22,389 nucleotides of DNA from Anaeromyces robustus (GCA_002104895.1 MCFG01000082.1:175001-197389), one strand, 5' to 3'. Shown: positions 1 to 8,934, counted from the first letter of the stretch. Numbers and translations: made by a program. Notes: generated by a model not told the origin, from the sequence alone.

Positions 1-282
1 TACACTCTCATTAATATATTATTTTGTTGAATCTAAGAGATAATAACTAGAGAGGAAAAAAAATGAAAAGTAAAAATAAAAAAAAAAGTTATAATAAAAA
101 ATATAATAATACGATAAATTCATTCAATATATTTTATAGTAGCAATAATAATAAAAAAAATAATAATAATTATATTATTAGGAAGATTACTTTTATTATT
201 ATTATTATTATTATTATTATAATTATTATAATTATTATTAATATAAGTTTCTTCAAAAACAGGATAAATATAATTTTTTTTT

Positions 283-437
283 CTTTGTATAAAATATATC
301 TTATAACTTATCTTTTTTTTTTTTTTGTTATAAAATATATCTTATTTCTTATCATTTCTTTTCTTTTTTTCTTTTCTTTTTTTTTTTTTTTTTTTCTTAT
401 TAATTTGTATAAAATATATCTTATATCTTATCATTTC

Positions 438-470
<33 letters not shown>

Positions 471-482
471 AATATATCTTAA
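283..482. repeat. Degenerate tandem repeat, 3-4 copies
   Basis: The core TATAAAATATATCTTAT recurs at about 288, 329 and 408. In copies two and three it is followed by a CTTATCATTTCTTTT-like segment and a long T/C-rich spacer. A truncated fourth piece (AATATATCTTA) lies at about 471-481. Copy spacing is uneven (about 41 and 79 bp), mostly because the poly-T spacers differ in length. This looks like local slippage or duplication and not a known transposon. Confidence 0.7.
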
Positions 483-738
483 AAATAAAATAAAAAATAA
501 CCATGTAAATTATAAAATTATATAATTATAATAATAAAACTATTAAACTAAAGTATATTTTATAATTTTTTTTTTAAAATATATATTTTAATATTTAATA
601 TAAATTGTTAAAGACCTAAATTAACTAAAAATTATGTATATATAAAACAAAAAAAAATAAATAAATATATAAAGTATCTAAAATAATAATATTAATATTT
701 ATAATATTTGATTAAATAATTGTGTTTAGAATTAACAC

Positions 739-763
739 AATTAATTATTATTATTACTATTAC

Positions 764-816
<53 letters not shown>

Positions 817-830
817 TATTATTATTATTA
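739..830. repeat. (TTA)n microsatellite
   Basis: About 90 bp of TTA trinucleotide repeat with a few interruptions. It belongs to the general trinucleotide background of this genome and I see no coding role. Confidence 0.9.
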
Positions 831-1060
831 AAGATGATTACATTTAATTAAAATTTTATAACTTTCAAAAGAAAAGGAAAAAAAAAAAAAGATAAATAAA
901 TAAATAAATAAATAAATTAAAATCATCCTTATATATTTAATCATATCAATAAAAATATAATCATCCATTAATACTTTTAATTATTATTATTATTTATATT
1001 ATATATAATTAACTTTTTTTTTTTTTTTATTGACAAGAAAATATATATATATCTTTACCA

Positions 1061-1080
1061 ATAATGATAATTATCATTAT
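1061..1080. promoter_or_regulatory. 20-bp perfect palindrome with opposed GATA motifs
   Basis: The sequence ATAATGATAATTATCATTAT equals its own reverse complement over all 20 bases and contains GATAA and its inverse TTATC. GATA-type zinc-finger factors are common in fungi and bind such motifs. Whether this copy is used is unknown: it lies about 650 bp beyond the stop of the nearest gene, and short AT palindromes arise readily in DNA of this composition. Confidence 0.25.
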
Positions 1081-1732
1081 AATCAATAAAAACTTAAAAA
1101 AAAAATTATATATTTTTATATATATACTTTATATATATGTTTATCATTTTTTTTATTATTTATTTTATTATTATTATTATTTTATATATAAAATAAAATT
1201 TCTTGTCTAATTCTATAATATTTTTTTTTATTTGTAGATAAATAAAATTAATAATTAATTAATAACATATAGTATGTTATAAATTATATAATTTATGGAT
1301 ATATATATTTGATTTGATGATTATTTTTTACATAGTATAGAGTATTAATGTATATATTTTTATTTTGCTCGTTTGAATGCTTTTATTATTATTATTATTA
1401 TTATGATTATTATGATTATGATTATTATTATTTTCATTTTCCTGTTTATATTTATATATAAATATGTATATTTACTATTTATATTTTGAAAATTAACTTA
1501 TTATTATGTATAAAAAGTTGAAACTAATAAATAAGAAAAAAATATCAAAATTATAAAAAAAAAAATAATTAAATATTGAATTATAAAAAAATAATTTTAT
1601 AATTTATGTAAGTGAAATCGATAGTATTAAAGAATGAATGAATAAATAAATATATTATTTTTATTTTTATTATTATTTTTCCTTTTTACTTTTTTTTTTT
1701 TCTTCCTTTTTTTTCTTCTTCTTCTTCTATTT

Positions 1733-2578
1733 CTAATCAATCATACGATCATCTCTTCTCCATCTATTTCTTTTGAAAGGTGGTTCCTCTACATTTTCAA
1801 AGTTATCTATATTATCAAAATTATAAGTTTTTCCAAAGAAATTTATGGTATTGGCGACATTTCCAAATCTTCTTTTCATACCTTCATGATGTGAATTATG
1901 ATGAGAATTATTTATTATATTTATATTATTAAAATTTGTAGAAAATTGATCGTTATTAAACCTAAAAGTAAAACCTTTAGTAGGTAAATTGTTAAGAGTT
2001 GATTTAAGTTCAACTAAATTTGGTTTTTCCATAGTATCATTAGTAATAATAGTATTTTTTTCTGTTGTTGGTATCGTATCTATATTTGTAGGAGTTTGAG
2101 GTTGTGGTGAAGGTAGAGATTCATTTGTCTCTTGATAGTTATAATTATTAATTTTATCAATATTATTTTCTATTGGTGAATCATCATCGTTAGACATAGA
2201 TGAAGAATGGTTAACATTTTGTTGACTAGAATTAGAGTTTGAATTATCATCTAAAGAATTGATTTGTTGTTGTTTAGTATTATAAAAATTTAATAATTCA
2301 TCAAAAGTTAATGCTACTCTATTTCCTTGACTAGGGTTATGAGCTTCTTGTCTTGAATTATTATTTATTTCTCTTTGATGTTGTTGTAGTGAAGCGAAAT
2401 GCATTAAATCCAATAGACATTGTTTATAACCATTTTTATATGATTTTGTACTTTGATTTAAAGATTCTTTATATAATTGAGTAACGGTTGTTGCTGTTGA
2501 TTTAAATATAGATAATAATATTTGATCTGGATCAGCAATATTATAATCATCTAAATATTGATTACGATTATTTGACAT
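1733..2578 (-). CDS. HAPSTR1/C16orf72-like (UPF0472 family) protein
   Basis: A 281-residue protein. Residues 17-69 match the conserved helical core of the animal HAPSTR1 (C16orf72) family: FKSTATTVTQLYKES (25-39) closely parallels the human FQNAATAVTNLYKES as I recall it, and a KSYKNGYKQC segment follows. The C-terminus has a basic PPFKRNR patch (266-272) like the family's C-terminal HKRNR. It could be a nuclear-localisation signal. Residues 70-230 are Asn/Ser/Gln/Thr-rich and probably disordered. In animals HAPSTR1 is a partner of the HUWE1 ubiquitin ligase in stress responses; transferring that role here is inference. The start is chosen for its A-rich leader directly before ATG, and the stop is TAG. 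No intron is seen. It is a single-gene unit with about 2 kb of non-coding DNA upstream. No membrane segment or signal peptide is visible. Confidence 0.82.
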   Translation of the reverse strand: MSNNRNQYLDDYNIADPDQILLSIFKSTATTVTQLYKESLNQSTKSYKNGYKQCLLDLMHFASLQQHQREINNNSRQEAHNPSQGNRVALTFDELLNFYNTKQQQINSLDDNSNSNSSQQNVNHSSSMSNDDDSPIENNIDKINNYNYQETNESLPSPQPQTPTNIDTIPTTEKNTIITNDTMEKPNLVELKSTLNNLPTKGFTFRFNNDQFSTNFNNINIINNSHHNSHHEGMKRRFGNVANTINFFGKTYNFDNIDNFENVEEPPFKRNRWRRDDRMID

Positions 2579-3236
2579 TTTTTTAATTTTTTTTTTTTTG
2601 TTATTAATGATAAATTATGTTTTATATTTAAAAGTAATTTTTTTTTTCTTCTGAATATAGATTTTTTTTTTTTATATATATATATATTTTTCGAGAAATA
2701 AATTAAATAAGTTAAGTAAATTGTAAATTGTGATGTAATTTAAAATTTAATAGCTTAATTTAAAAATAAATAATAAATACAAAATTGAAAATAAAATGTT
2801 AAATATATATATAAGAAACGAGATGCGAAGATAATAATGGTATTATTTATATATATATATAAATTGATTGATGATTATTGAATGATTGTTAATTTTATAT
2901 ATTTAATAAAAAGAAAATGGCTGAAATAAATTAAAATAAAAATAAATAAATAAATAATAGATTATGACGGTATATATATTATTTTTTAATAATTAATTAT
3001 GTTATGTATACAATAAGTATTATATTATTTTTATTTTATTATTTTTATTTTCTGTTGATATAAAACAGTTTATTAGATTATTATTATTATTATTATTATT
3101 TTTTCCTTTTTTATTATTAATATTTATTGTTGACTTTTTTTTTTTATTATTTTTTTTAAATATGGAAATTAAAAAAAAAAATAAAGAAAAATTAAATGAG
3201 GAAATAAAAAAAAAAATTTTTTTTTTTTTTAAATAT

Positions 3237-3248
3237 CATGTGACGTAA
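3237..3248. promoter_or_regulatory. CRE/ATF-like site overlapping an E-box-like motif
   Basis: CATGTG at 3237-3242 overlaps TGACGTAA at 3241-3248. The second motif matches the ATF/CREB-type bZIP consensus except for its last base. It is an isolated GC-containing island in A/T-only DNA, about 660 bp upstream of the HAPSTR1-like start. Use as a stress-responsive bZIP site is inference. Confidence 0.3.
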
Positions 3249-3370
3249 CTTTTTTATAATAGTAAATAAATGAGTAAACAAGTAAATATAAAAATAAATA
3301 AATAAATATAAAATTAAATAAATATAGAAATAAAATAAATAAATAAATAAATAAATAAATGTTTAAATTT

Positions 3371-3464
3371 TAATTTATATTAAAATTTTTAATATATTAA
3401 TTCTTTATTATTTATTTAATTTTATATTTATTTATCAATTTATTTATTTTTTTTGTGAAATGTC

Positions 3465-3528
<64 letters not shown>

Positions 3529-3664
3529 TTTACTTTATATACTATTGATTAATTAGATTTCTTTTTTTTTTAATTTATATTAAAATTTTTAATATATTAA
3601 TTCTTTATTATTTATTTAATTTTATATTTATTTATCAATTTATTTATTTTTTTTGTGAAATGTC

Positions 3665-3729
<65 letters not shown>

Positions 3730-3770
3730 TTTACTTTATATACTATTGATTAATTAGATTTCTTTTTTAA
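3371..3770. repeat. Two-copy tandem duplication of about 200 bp
   Basis: Copy one (about 3371-3570) and copy two (about 3571-3770) share the same order of blocks: TAATTTATATTAAAATTTTT, a TTATTTATTTAATTTTATA segment, TTTTTTGTGAAATGTC, a long ATT array, then TTTTACTTTATATACTATTG and TTAATTAGATTTC. Outside the arrays and poly-T runs the copies look essentially identical, so the duplication is recent. The ATT arrays (near 3471-3526 and 3672-3728) differ slightly in length. No terminal inverted repeats or coding content. Confidence 0.92.
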
Positions 3771-4624
3771 CTTATGACCATAAAAAAAGTTTATAATAAA
3801 AGTCATGATGAAAGTTAAAAAATATAAATAAAAAGACGATAATTAAGAATTAATTGAAAATATTATAAGCCATCTAATTATAGTTTATTTTATTTTATTA
3901 ATAATAACAAAAATAAAAAAAAAAAAACTATTTAGTTTTTTAGTTAATAAAAAAAATTTTTTTTTTTTACTTAATTATTAGTAATTTTTTTTTTTTTATA
4001 ACTTTTTTAAAAAAGGATTACATTTAATATATTAATAATATATATAATAATATATAGAACAATATAAAATATTAATTAAATGTTTACTATTTTTATATAT
4101 TTAAATCAATAAAATAAAAATGACATTTTATATATAATTTATTAACTAATAATTATTATAATAAACTTGCTATATATTGTATTATAATATATTATATTAG
4201 AATGATTAATTATTTGATATATTAAAAAAAATTTGTTACATTACATTACAATAATTATTTTATTGGATAATAGTATACCATATTGTACAATTGATTAACA
4301 ATAGAAATTTGAGTTTATATATAATAATATAATGAATACATTGTTATATATTATAACAATTAATTATATATTAAAACATTATATAACTAATTAATTATTT
4401 AGTTATTTAGTTATTTATTTAATTTATTTATTTAATTATTATTTATTTATTTAATTGTTTAATTAAATCTTTTTTTTTTTTTTTAATGAACTTAGCCACT
4501 AATAAAAAAATGAATCAAAAAAAAAACTTTTTTTTTTTATTGATTTCTTTGCACCAAAAAATTATATAATAAAATATAAAATTTTATATTTCATTTGGTC
4601 AAGGTATTATTGATTATTAATTAA

Positions 4625-5438
4625 TAATATACTTTTGAAGAAATGAAGATTTAAATACTAATAATAATCCTCCTATTGAAAAATTAAAATTCTAATAAAT
4701 TGAAAATAGTTATTGATTATTTAAATCTGAAAATTATAATAATTTTAAAAATAAACCAGATAATTTACTTATAGATTCTAAAAGGTTTTTTGGTGCTACT
4801 AATAATTCAGTTAATAGTAAAAATATTAAATTCAAATCAATTGAAGAATCAAGCTATAAAGTTATATCGAAAATATGTAATAAAGAAAAGAATAAGAATA
4901 AAATTATAAAACTCATTAAAAATGAAATAAATAGATATTTAAAACTTTTTATAGCAAGATTTACTGAAGAATTTTTTGTTATAAGTGCTAACGGATTTAT
5001 TGATGGTGTTATTAATTCAGCTCATTATACTATTAGCAAGTTTTTCAACAGAATTATTAATTTTTTCTTTATGATAAGGAGTTAAATATTAGGATCAAAT
5101 TCTGACATATAAGATAAGAATTCAATAAAAATGCACTATAATTAATCTCATTATATTTTAAGTCTTTCTACATCATTAATATTAAAGTTATGTGTAATAA
5201 TAAAGTTACTGCAAATAATGCTAATCTAGAACCAGTAAGAAGTGATAAAATTTCAACTAATTCTATTAAAGATTTAAATAATAAACATAAAGTTTCAATT
5301 AGTAAAATTAAACGAACATAATTCTAAATTAACAAAAAAATATTAAACAAATTACATAATAAATTATTTTAAGAGTGTTAATACTGAAAATTCAGTACAA
5401 CATGATTATTATCAAATATTCTTTAGAACTCAAAATGT
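4625..5438 (+). pseudogene. Decayed coding-like sequence, family unknown
   Basis: The base composition changes here from A/T-only to a codon-like mix with regular G and C, as in real exons of this window. Read on the plus strand, pieces give plausible Asn/Lys/Ser-rich protein; the clearest piece is roughly 4720-5085, with a smaller one near 5185-5320. The whole is broken in several places and I recognise no domain. It abuts the left inverted repeat of the helicase unit, so it may be an old remnant of the same virus-like insertion. It could also be a dead host gene that the insertion landed beside. It looks considerably older than the helicase gene. Confidence 0.5.
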
Positions 5439-5456
5439 ACGTACGAATTGTGTGCT
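5439..5456 (+). repeat. Left 18-bp inverted repeat
   Basis: ACGTACGAATTGTGTGCT. It is the exact reverse complement of 8917-8934. With 8 of 18 bases G or C in DNA that is mostly A/T, an accidental perfect match at this distance is unlikely. The match stops at the outer edge (positions 5438 and 8935 disagree), while inside each copy runs into an A/T homopolymer. Confidence 0.85.
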
Positions 5457-5518
5457 ATAAAAAAAAAAAAAAATTTTAGAACTTGATTTATTGATATATT
5501 TAATATTTTAATAAAAAA

Positions 5519-5840
5519 AATTAGAATATTTATTTTTTTTAAAAAAAAAAAGATTATAATATTACATATTACTAATAAATTATTTTCCAATATTATATCC
5601 ATTCCAAAATGATATTAAATTTTTTTTTTTTTCATTATAAAAATATTTTTATTTAGAAATAATTAATTCAAACAATCTAGCTTGATTAAGGAGATTTAAT
5701 ACAAAAAATCTTATAAATTAATTTAGGATTTTTTAAAACTTTTCTAAATTTTTAATAATATTTATTTTATTTTTATATAAATCATTATTAAGTATATTAT
5801 TTATTGATATATAAATATAATAAGAGATTTTTAAAAAAAG
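5519..5840 (-). repeat. Partial tandem copy of the helicase gene's 3' end
   Basis: This stretch repeats about 5846-6158, the last part of the helicase gene plus its immediate 3' flank, in the same orientation and about 325 bp away. Long shared blocks include TTAGAATATTTATTTTTTTT at both starts and GAAATAATTAATTCAAACAA inside. A further short piece resembling the end of the unit lies at about 5475-5518, which suggests a third, mostly lost copy. It has drifted from the gene copy and is not a gene in itself. Confidence 0.85.
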
Positions 5841-5857
5841 AAAAATTAGAATATTTA

Positions 5858-5891
<34 letters not shown>

Positions 5892-5893
5892 GA

Positions 5894-8536
5894 TTATAAT
5901 ATTACTAATAAATTATTTTCCAATATTATATTATTCCAAAATGATATTAATTTTTTATCATTTTTAAAATAATTAGAAATAATTAATTCAAACAATTTAG
6001 CTTGATTAGGATATTTAATACAAAAATCTTTTAAATTTTTTAATTTAGGATGCTTAAAACTTTCTAAATTTTTAATAACATTTATTTTATTTTTATATAA
6101 ATCATTATTAAGCATATTATTTATGGATATATAAATATTATAAGAACTTTCAAAATATTTATTATTAAGTAATGGTTCAATATTTTCAATACATAATGAG
6201 AATATAATATCATTTAATTTATTATTTTTATCATGATAATTTTTTATTCTTCTTCCTCTATTAATTTTATTTTTATTACTAATAGAGTCATACAAAAATA
6301 ATTCATTTATGTTCTGAATTCTAATTATTGATTCTATACTAAAAATGAAAGGAAATATACACCTATTATTTATTCTTTCATCTTTATTTTTATTATAATG
6401 ATTAAATAATAATGAACAATATTTATCACTTTTCTTTTTCTTCCAACAACAATTATTAGGTTTTAATATTCTTATATTTGAAAAATCATCGATCTTTTTA
6501 TTTATCTTCATTCCATATGAAGTTGGTTGAATAACAGAATAACATGCATGAATAATTTTATCGTTATGTTTAATCCAATATATACTAAAATATTTACAAA
6601 TACTATTAGATTCTGGATCATCCCTATTTATGAATAAAGCATATTCCAATAATTTTGCTCTATTTATTTGAGATATATTATTTATAAATTTAAATTGATG
6701 AACTAAATTATTTTTATACTTAATAAACATATTATTAAGAGTATTATAATAGTTAATAATTTCACTAGTATAATATACATTAACAGAGGTTTCTTCAGGA
6801 TTATAAATATCAGTAGGCATCCAATATTCATCTATATCAATCAATAAGTTTTTTTCATGATTATCAAAATGAGATTTATAAACATAATTATTACAAAAAG
6901 AATAGTTAATATTAGGTATATAATTATCATCAACTTTTTCATAATCGTTATTTAATGTAAAATCATTGTAAAATAAAGAATATATGGATATTTCTTTATT
7001 TTCTGTTTCTTTATTGATTAAAGATTCAATATTGTTATTTTTTATTTCATTAATATATTTATCAATACTAATTTGTTTATTATCGCATATATTAATAATA
7101 CTATCATCTTGACTTAAATTTTTATCGGATGGATAGCTTAAGTAAAAATAAACATTAATTAACTGTTCTTCTTTTTTTAATAATTTATGAGAATTAATTC
7201 TATTAGCTCTTCCAATAATTTGATTAATATGCTCATAATTCCATTCAGGTGTTAAAATATGAATTTGTTGAACATTGAATAAATCTATTGATTCTGAAAT
7301 TACTTTACTACCTATTAGTACTTTAACATAATCACCATAAATATTTTCAGGTGAATTAAATAGATTTATTTTGTCGATATTATTAGGAGATAAACTGGGA
7401 TTACCAGTTACAAATGTATATTTTATTTTATTAGGAATGTTTAAAGCTTCACTTTTTTCATTAATATATACAAACCCCAATATATTAAAGATAGTAATAA
7501 TGTAATAAATTCCAGTCCATTCTAATAAATTACAATAAACAAAAATTAAACCATTAGATTTTTTTATATAATCAACTAAAGTATATATTTTAATAGATAT
7601 TTCATCTAAATTATTTAGTACTTTATCAATCATAGTAAGTTGAATAGCATTATTCATAAATTTAATTTCATAAGGATTTGAAAAATTATATAAATTTAAA
7701 TGATTATTAGGAGATAAAATTTTATCATTTTCATAAATAATTCCCAAACCATTTTTAACATTATTAATAACATTATTAATACCAATAAAATCTGAAGACT
7801 TATAATTCCGTAAATAAAATTCATTTTGATCCTTTTTCATATCTAACCTTAAATAATGAAAATTTACAGGAACTTTAAATTCTAATTTATTATAAAATGA
7901 AACATAAGGAGTAATTTCTTTTAACGAAGTAATATTAAATAATTTTAATATATAATTTACTTCATCAGAGTTATCATAGATAGGAGTAGCACTTAATAAC
8001 ATTAATTTAATGTTAGTAGCATTATTAATAATATCTAGTATTAATTTAAATTTCTTTTTTTTTTTATTTTTAAAAGATACTCTGAAATTATGTATTTCAT
8101 CTATAATAATAATTCTATTAGATATCTGATTATTTTTATTAAGTTTAACGAACTTTGAATATTTGTTAAATATTATATAATTTGATATAAATTTATCAAT
8201 TTTAGATTTATCGTTTGAATTAAAATTGTATTTATACCATATAGTAATTTTATTATAATATTCTTTAATAATGGTATCATTTGGAACTAATATTATAGCT
8301 TTATTAAAAATATTTCTAAATAGATAAATAGTCCATAATATAGTAAATGTCTTACCTACACCTGTTGAATGATATAATAATAGTTTATTATAAGGTGTAC
8401 AAGGTGAGAGGTATTTATAAACAATTTCTTGATAATGTTTTGCTACTTTATTATTTAATAATTTAAACTCTACATAAGCGTTAATTTCATTAATATTATT
8501 TATGGATGGATAAGATATTATTTTATTACTTGACAT
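5894..8536 (-). CDS. Virus-like superfamily 2 helicase, D6/D11 type
   Basis: About 880 residues from the preferred start MSSNK at 8536; ten more residues are possible from 8566, but those lie in the duplicated flank. Numbered from 8536: a YLSPCTPYNKLLLYH lead-in (about 42-56) runs into Walker A STGVGKT (57-63), then the DEIH box (about 146-149), SATP (182-185), a VLIGSKVISESIDL segment (motif V, about 407-420) and QIIGRANR (motif VI, about 439-446). The lead-in and the HILTPEW-type block before motif VI are typical of poxvirus D6/D11-like and other nucleocytoplasmic-virus helicases, and the type also occurs on yeast cytoplasmic linear plasmids. Those enzymes act as ATPases in viral transcription. 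The protein is longer than the poxvirus members (about 630 residues) and its C-terminal 400 residues match nothing I recognise. The frame looks whole. Composition is as AT-rich as the surroundings. Confidence 0.85.
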   Translation of the reverse strand: MSSNKIISYPSINNINEINAYVEFKLLNNKVAKHYQEIVYKYLSPCTPYNKLLLYHSTGVGKTFTILWTIYLFRNIFNKAIILVPNDTIIKEYYNKITIWYKYNFNSNDKSKIDKFISNYIIFNKYSKFVKLNKNNQISNRIIIIDEIHNFRVSFKNKKKKKFKLILDIINNATNIKLMLLSATPIYDNSDEVNYILKLFNITSLKEITPYVSFYNKLEFKVPVNFHYLRLDMKKDQNEFYLRNYKSSDFIGINNVINNVKNGLGIIYENDKILSPNNHLNLYNFSNPYEIKFMNNAIQLTMIDKVLNNLDEISIKIYTLVDYIKKSNGLIFVYCNLLEWTGIYYIITIFNILGFVYINEKSEALNIPNKIKYTFVTGNPSLSPNNIDKINLFNSPENIYGDYVKVLIGSKVISESIDLFNVQQIHILTPEWNYEHINQIIGRANRINSHKLLKKEEQLINVYFYLSYPSDKNLSQDDSIINICDNKQISIDKYINEIKNNNIESLINKETENKEISIYSLFYNDFTLNNDYEKVDDNYIPNINYSFCNNYVYKSHFDNHEKNLLIDIDEYWMPTDIYNPEETSVNVYYTSEIINYYNTLNNMFIKYKNNLVHQFKFINNISQINRAKLLEYALFINRDDPESNSICKYFSIYWIKHNDKIIHACYSVIQPTSYGMKINKKIDDFSNIRILKPNNCCWKKKKSDKYCSLLFNHYNKNKDERINNRCIFPFIFSIESIIRIQNINELFLYDSISNKNKINRGRRIKNYHDKNNKLNDIIFSLCIENIEPLLNNKYFESSYNIYISINNMLNNDLYKNKINVIKNLESFKHPKLKNLKDFCIKYPNQAKLFELIISNYFKNDKKLISFWNNIILENNLLVIL

Positions 8537-8540
8537 TATT

Positions 8541-8741
8541 ACAAGGTGAGAGGTATTTATAAACAATTTCTTGATAATGCCTTGCTACTTTATTATTTAA
8601 TAATTTAATTTCTACATAAGCGTTAATTTCATTTCTATGGATGGATAAGATATTATTTTATTACTTGACATAACTTTTTATCATTAATATTATTTATAGA
8701 TGGATAAAAGATATTATTTTATTACTTGACATAACTTTTTA
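8541..8741 (-). repeat. Two partial tandem copies of the helicase gene's 5' end
   Basis: The start of the gene (8399-8536) is repeated at 8541-8680 and, for its outermost 50 bp or so, again at 8681-8741, all in the same orientation. Each copy carries GATATTATTTTATTACTTGA followed by CAT. The two outer copies share the flank TAACTTTTT after that CAT, giving an AAAAAGTT-ATG context on the gene strand. This is probably the original upstream flank, and the long open copy is now separated from it. Confidence 0.9.
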
Positions 8742-8773
8742 AAAATTATTATAATATTAAAAAATTTTTTTTT

Positions 8774-8834
8774 TATCATAGGGTATAGGGTATCATAGGG
8801 TATAAGATATAGGATAGGATAAGATAAGATATAA
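8774..8834 (+). repeat. Purine-skewed G-rich short repeat
   Basis: Repeats of ATAGGGTAT and AGGATA/AAGATA units. G occurs 17 or so times and C only twice, an unusual strand skew for this region. It lies between the partial gene copies and the right inverted repeat. It vaguely resembles degenerate telomere-type repeats but has no regular TTAGGG period. Confidence 0.6.
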
Positions 8835-8916
8835 GTTATTACTAAGTATTAAAAATACAAATTTGATTTATAGATTTAGTTAAGTAATATAAGGTAAGTT
8901 TTTTTTTTTTTTAAAA

Positions 8917-8934
8917 AGCACACAATTCGTACGT
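8917..8934 (-). repeat. Right 18-bp inverted repeat
   Basis: AGCACACAATTCGTACGT, the exact reverse complement of 5439-5456. Immediately inside is a T-tract (about 8899-8912), mirroring the A-tract inside the left copy. Confidence 0.85.

Larger units (their letters stand above)
1..1732. other. Intergenic low-complexity region, no gene seen
   Basis: Nearly pure A/T with homopolymer runs, (ATT)n or (TTA)n tracts near 196-240, 739-830 and 1381-1402, and (AAAT)n near 892-916. The only longer open frame, 63-482 (+), translates to runs of Asn, Ile and Phe. That is what microsatellite and poly-T DNA gives by chance, so I do not call it a gene. The far left edge (1-62) is slightly less AT-rich but shows no recognisable coding end. 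This stretch would contain the 3' flank of the minus-strand gene ending at 1733; polyadenylation signals cannot be told from background here. Confidence 0.8.
2579..4600. other. Intergenic region upstream of the HAPSTR1-like gene
   Basis: No gene seen on either strand. It holds the presumed promoter of the minus-strand gene starting at 2578, a slightly G-richer patch near 2818-2840, a CRE-like site at 3241-3248, (AAAT)n near 3290-3360, a 200-bp tandem duplication at 3371-3770, and a very AT-rich part at 4020-4400 with many short imperfect inverted repeats. None of those inverted repeats has clear transposon ends. Confidence 0.75.
5439..8934. mobile_element. Inverted-repeat-bounded virus-like unit carrying a D6/D11-type helicase
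   Basis: A 3496-bp unit delimited by perfect 18-bp inverted repeats, each with an A- or T-tract inside it. The only gene is a long helicase of the type found in nucleocytoplasmic large DNA viruses and, in related form, on fungal cytoplasmic linear plasmids. Partial copies of both gene ends lie between the gene and the inverted repeats. I see no transposase, polymerase, capsid or integrase gene and no convincing target-site duplication. It reads as a fossil fragment of a virus-like or plasmid-like element. Its main gene looks whole, so it is probably a fairly young insertion, or it has been kept by selection. Confidence 0.55.

Noticed and set aside
63-482. Open frame of 139 codons on the plus strand
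   Set aside because: Its translation is runs of Asn, Ile and Phe from ATT and poly-T tracts; no protein-like composition or domain.
3371-3770. CRISPR array or LTR pair
   Set aside because: Only two directly adjacent copies, no spacers, no internal element, no coding sequence.
4020-4400. Small inverted-repeat transposon (MITE)
   Set aside because: Several short imperfect palindromes, but none with defined ends or target duplications beyond what nearly pure A/T DNA gives by chance.
8537-8566. Upstream start of the helicase at 8566
   Set aside because: The extra ten residues derive from the duplicated flank; the start at 8536 matches the start carried by the neighbouring partial copies.
8774-8834. 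True telomere repeat
   Set aside because: No regular TTAGGG-type period; only a few GGGTAT units mixed with AGGATA units.
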